NCBI RefSeq assembly: GCF_028609885.1
Contig: NZ_CP063195.1
Location: 2,460,841 to 2,524,840 of the forward strand
Source: Corynebacterium jeikeium
Lineage (GTDB): Bacteria > Actinomycetota > Actinomycetes > Mycobacteriales > Mycobacteriaceae
Direction: 5' to 3'
Length of the DNA stretch: 64,000 bases
Each line of letters begins with the position of its first letter. Within the stretch, counting starts at the first letter, position 1. The translations under genes and the position numbers were made by a program. Below the pieces are notes generated by a model. That model had not been told where the DNA came from. It did not search any database and was given only the letters and a program-made list of their open reading frames with translations. Shown piece after piece: positions 63,294-64,000 of this stretch.

Positions 63294-64000
63294 GGTACTT
63301 CACTCCTTAACTTTTGCTAGCAGCGGACGAGCCACGTACAGCCACAACAGACACCCAGCCCCATCAAAGAACTGGAATCAACGCTTAAGCCAGCGGCGCG
63401 CCCACTAATTTAAGTGGACAATTGGATCGGCAATGTCCGGGAGGACTTAAAAGCCGATACCGGTGGCACCCGATAGACAGCGTGGTGACCTGCTGTCGTA
63501 CGTGGGTTGCCATAGACGAGTCAAGGATACGTGCTGTGACGGAAGTTATCCAAATTTTGAACCCCCTCCAGCGCTACTAGCGAAAAAAGTCCCACCTCAA
63601 AGGACAAAAAGGCGCCTCTCCAGCACCTGGATCTATCCCAGGAACGTAGGTGTGAACAAGACCCTTAAGGGGTGGAATCGGGCTACGTCAAATATCGCAA
63701 GGCCTTGTGGAAAACTCCTCCACCCCCAAACATTAAACCTCAACTTTACACCTTATTCATGCAGGTCAAAAGCATTTTCGTACTTTAATTAGAGTTATCC
63801 ACAAGAGAGCTGTACCTTGGGGATAACATGTGCAAAGAAGTTATCCACAGGTGTGTATAACTGTGTGGAAACGCAGGACAACCGGCGTTTCGCACTGTGC
63901 ACTGGGCCGTGAACAACTAACAAACAGCCCTACGACCTAGACCACCCGTGGTTTAACCCCCGTTAACCTTTCGGCCACCCCCGACCAACCCTGGAGCCCC
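63294..64000. other. origin-proximal intergenic region with DnaA boxes
   Basis: No gene is seen. Perfect DnaA boxes TTATCCACA lie at 63795-63803 and 63841-63849 (plus). Near matches are TGGGGATAA at 63818-63826 and TGTGTATAA at 63852-63860 (minus), with TTATCCAAA at 63546-63554. An AT-richer block lies at about 63720-63800. rpmH leads leftwards, so dnaA is expected to start rightwards just beyond the window. This is the rpmH-dnaA part of the origin region. Confidence 0.85.

Noticed and set aside
63463..63792. A 109-codon plus-strand frame in the origin flank
   Set aside because: No ribosome site and no recognisable protein features. It lies in the rpmH-dnaA regulatory region.

Overview
The window is high-GC actinobacterial DNA (about 60% G+C by eye) from the left flank of a chromosomal replication origin. 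The right end carries the usual origin-proximal block on the minus strand (rpmH, rnpA, yidD, yidC, rsmG, parA, parB) with four parS sites, followed by DnaA boxes just before an expected dnaA beyond base 64000. The arabinan-precursor genes dprE1-dprE2, the pcnA / mutT4 / DUF6049 / murJ-pseudokinase / sigM / trxB / trxC / cwlM order, rpsF-ssb-rplI next to ponA and ino1, and a RosR-type MarR/YceI pair all point to Corynebacterium. I cannot name the species.

Layout. 0-5 kb: two hypothetical minus-strand genes, a small plus-strand gene, then dprE1-dprE2. 5-10 kb: a DHA2-type MFS exporter, a PspA protein, a DUF6230/DUF6114 pair and a 5'-truncated alcohol dehydrogenase. 10-15 kb: thioredoxin, hotdog protein, tandem FluC fluoride channels, yceI/rosR around an operator, and dnaB. 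15-18 kb: a DnaA-box cluster, a Baeyer-Villiger-type monooxygenase and repeats. 18-28 kb: rplI, ssb, rpsF, a GT87 glycosyltransferase, ponA, DUF5318, ino1, a MarR regulator and a universal stress protein. 28-35 kb: leuS and an SdpI-like gene bracketed by short inverted-end repeats, then rbsK and a nucleoside hydrolase. 35-44 kb: pitA, two transporters, a NUDIX gene and the pcnA-yqgE-azlC-azlD operon. 44-56 kb: the mutT4-to-cwlM envelope and redox block. 56-64 kb: a GNAT-like gene, a nitroreductase, parBA, rsmG, yidC, yidD, rnpA, rpmH and the origin flank.

Functionally the window combines replication and segregation (dnaB, ssb, parAB/parS), envelope biogenesis (dprE1/E2, ponA, murJ, cwlM, GT87, ino1, yidC), translation (leuS, rplI, rpsF, rpmH, rnpA, pcnA) and redox or stress functions (sigM-trxB-trxC, rosR, usp).

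The most unusual material is non-coding. Two families of short intergenic elements (about 124 bp and 110 bp) have different inverted ends but share a central CTSTGACCTGCGG-like core at the same offset (56-58 nt). The heptamer TGACGCC with a T-rich left flank looks strongly over-represented on both strands. There is a DnaA-box cluster upstream of dnaB and a helically phased ATTC array upstream of mutT4. Protein-level oddities include a CwlM that has lost zinc-ligand histidines, a WCRPC thioredoxin, a ParB with a roughly 95-residue extension, and no jag gene between rsmG and yidC.
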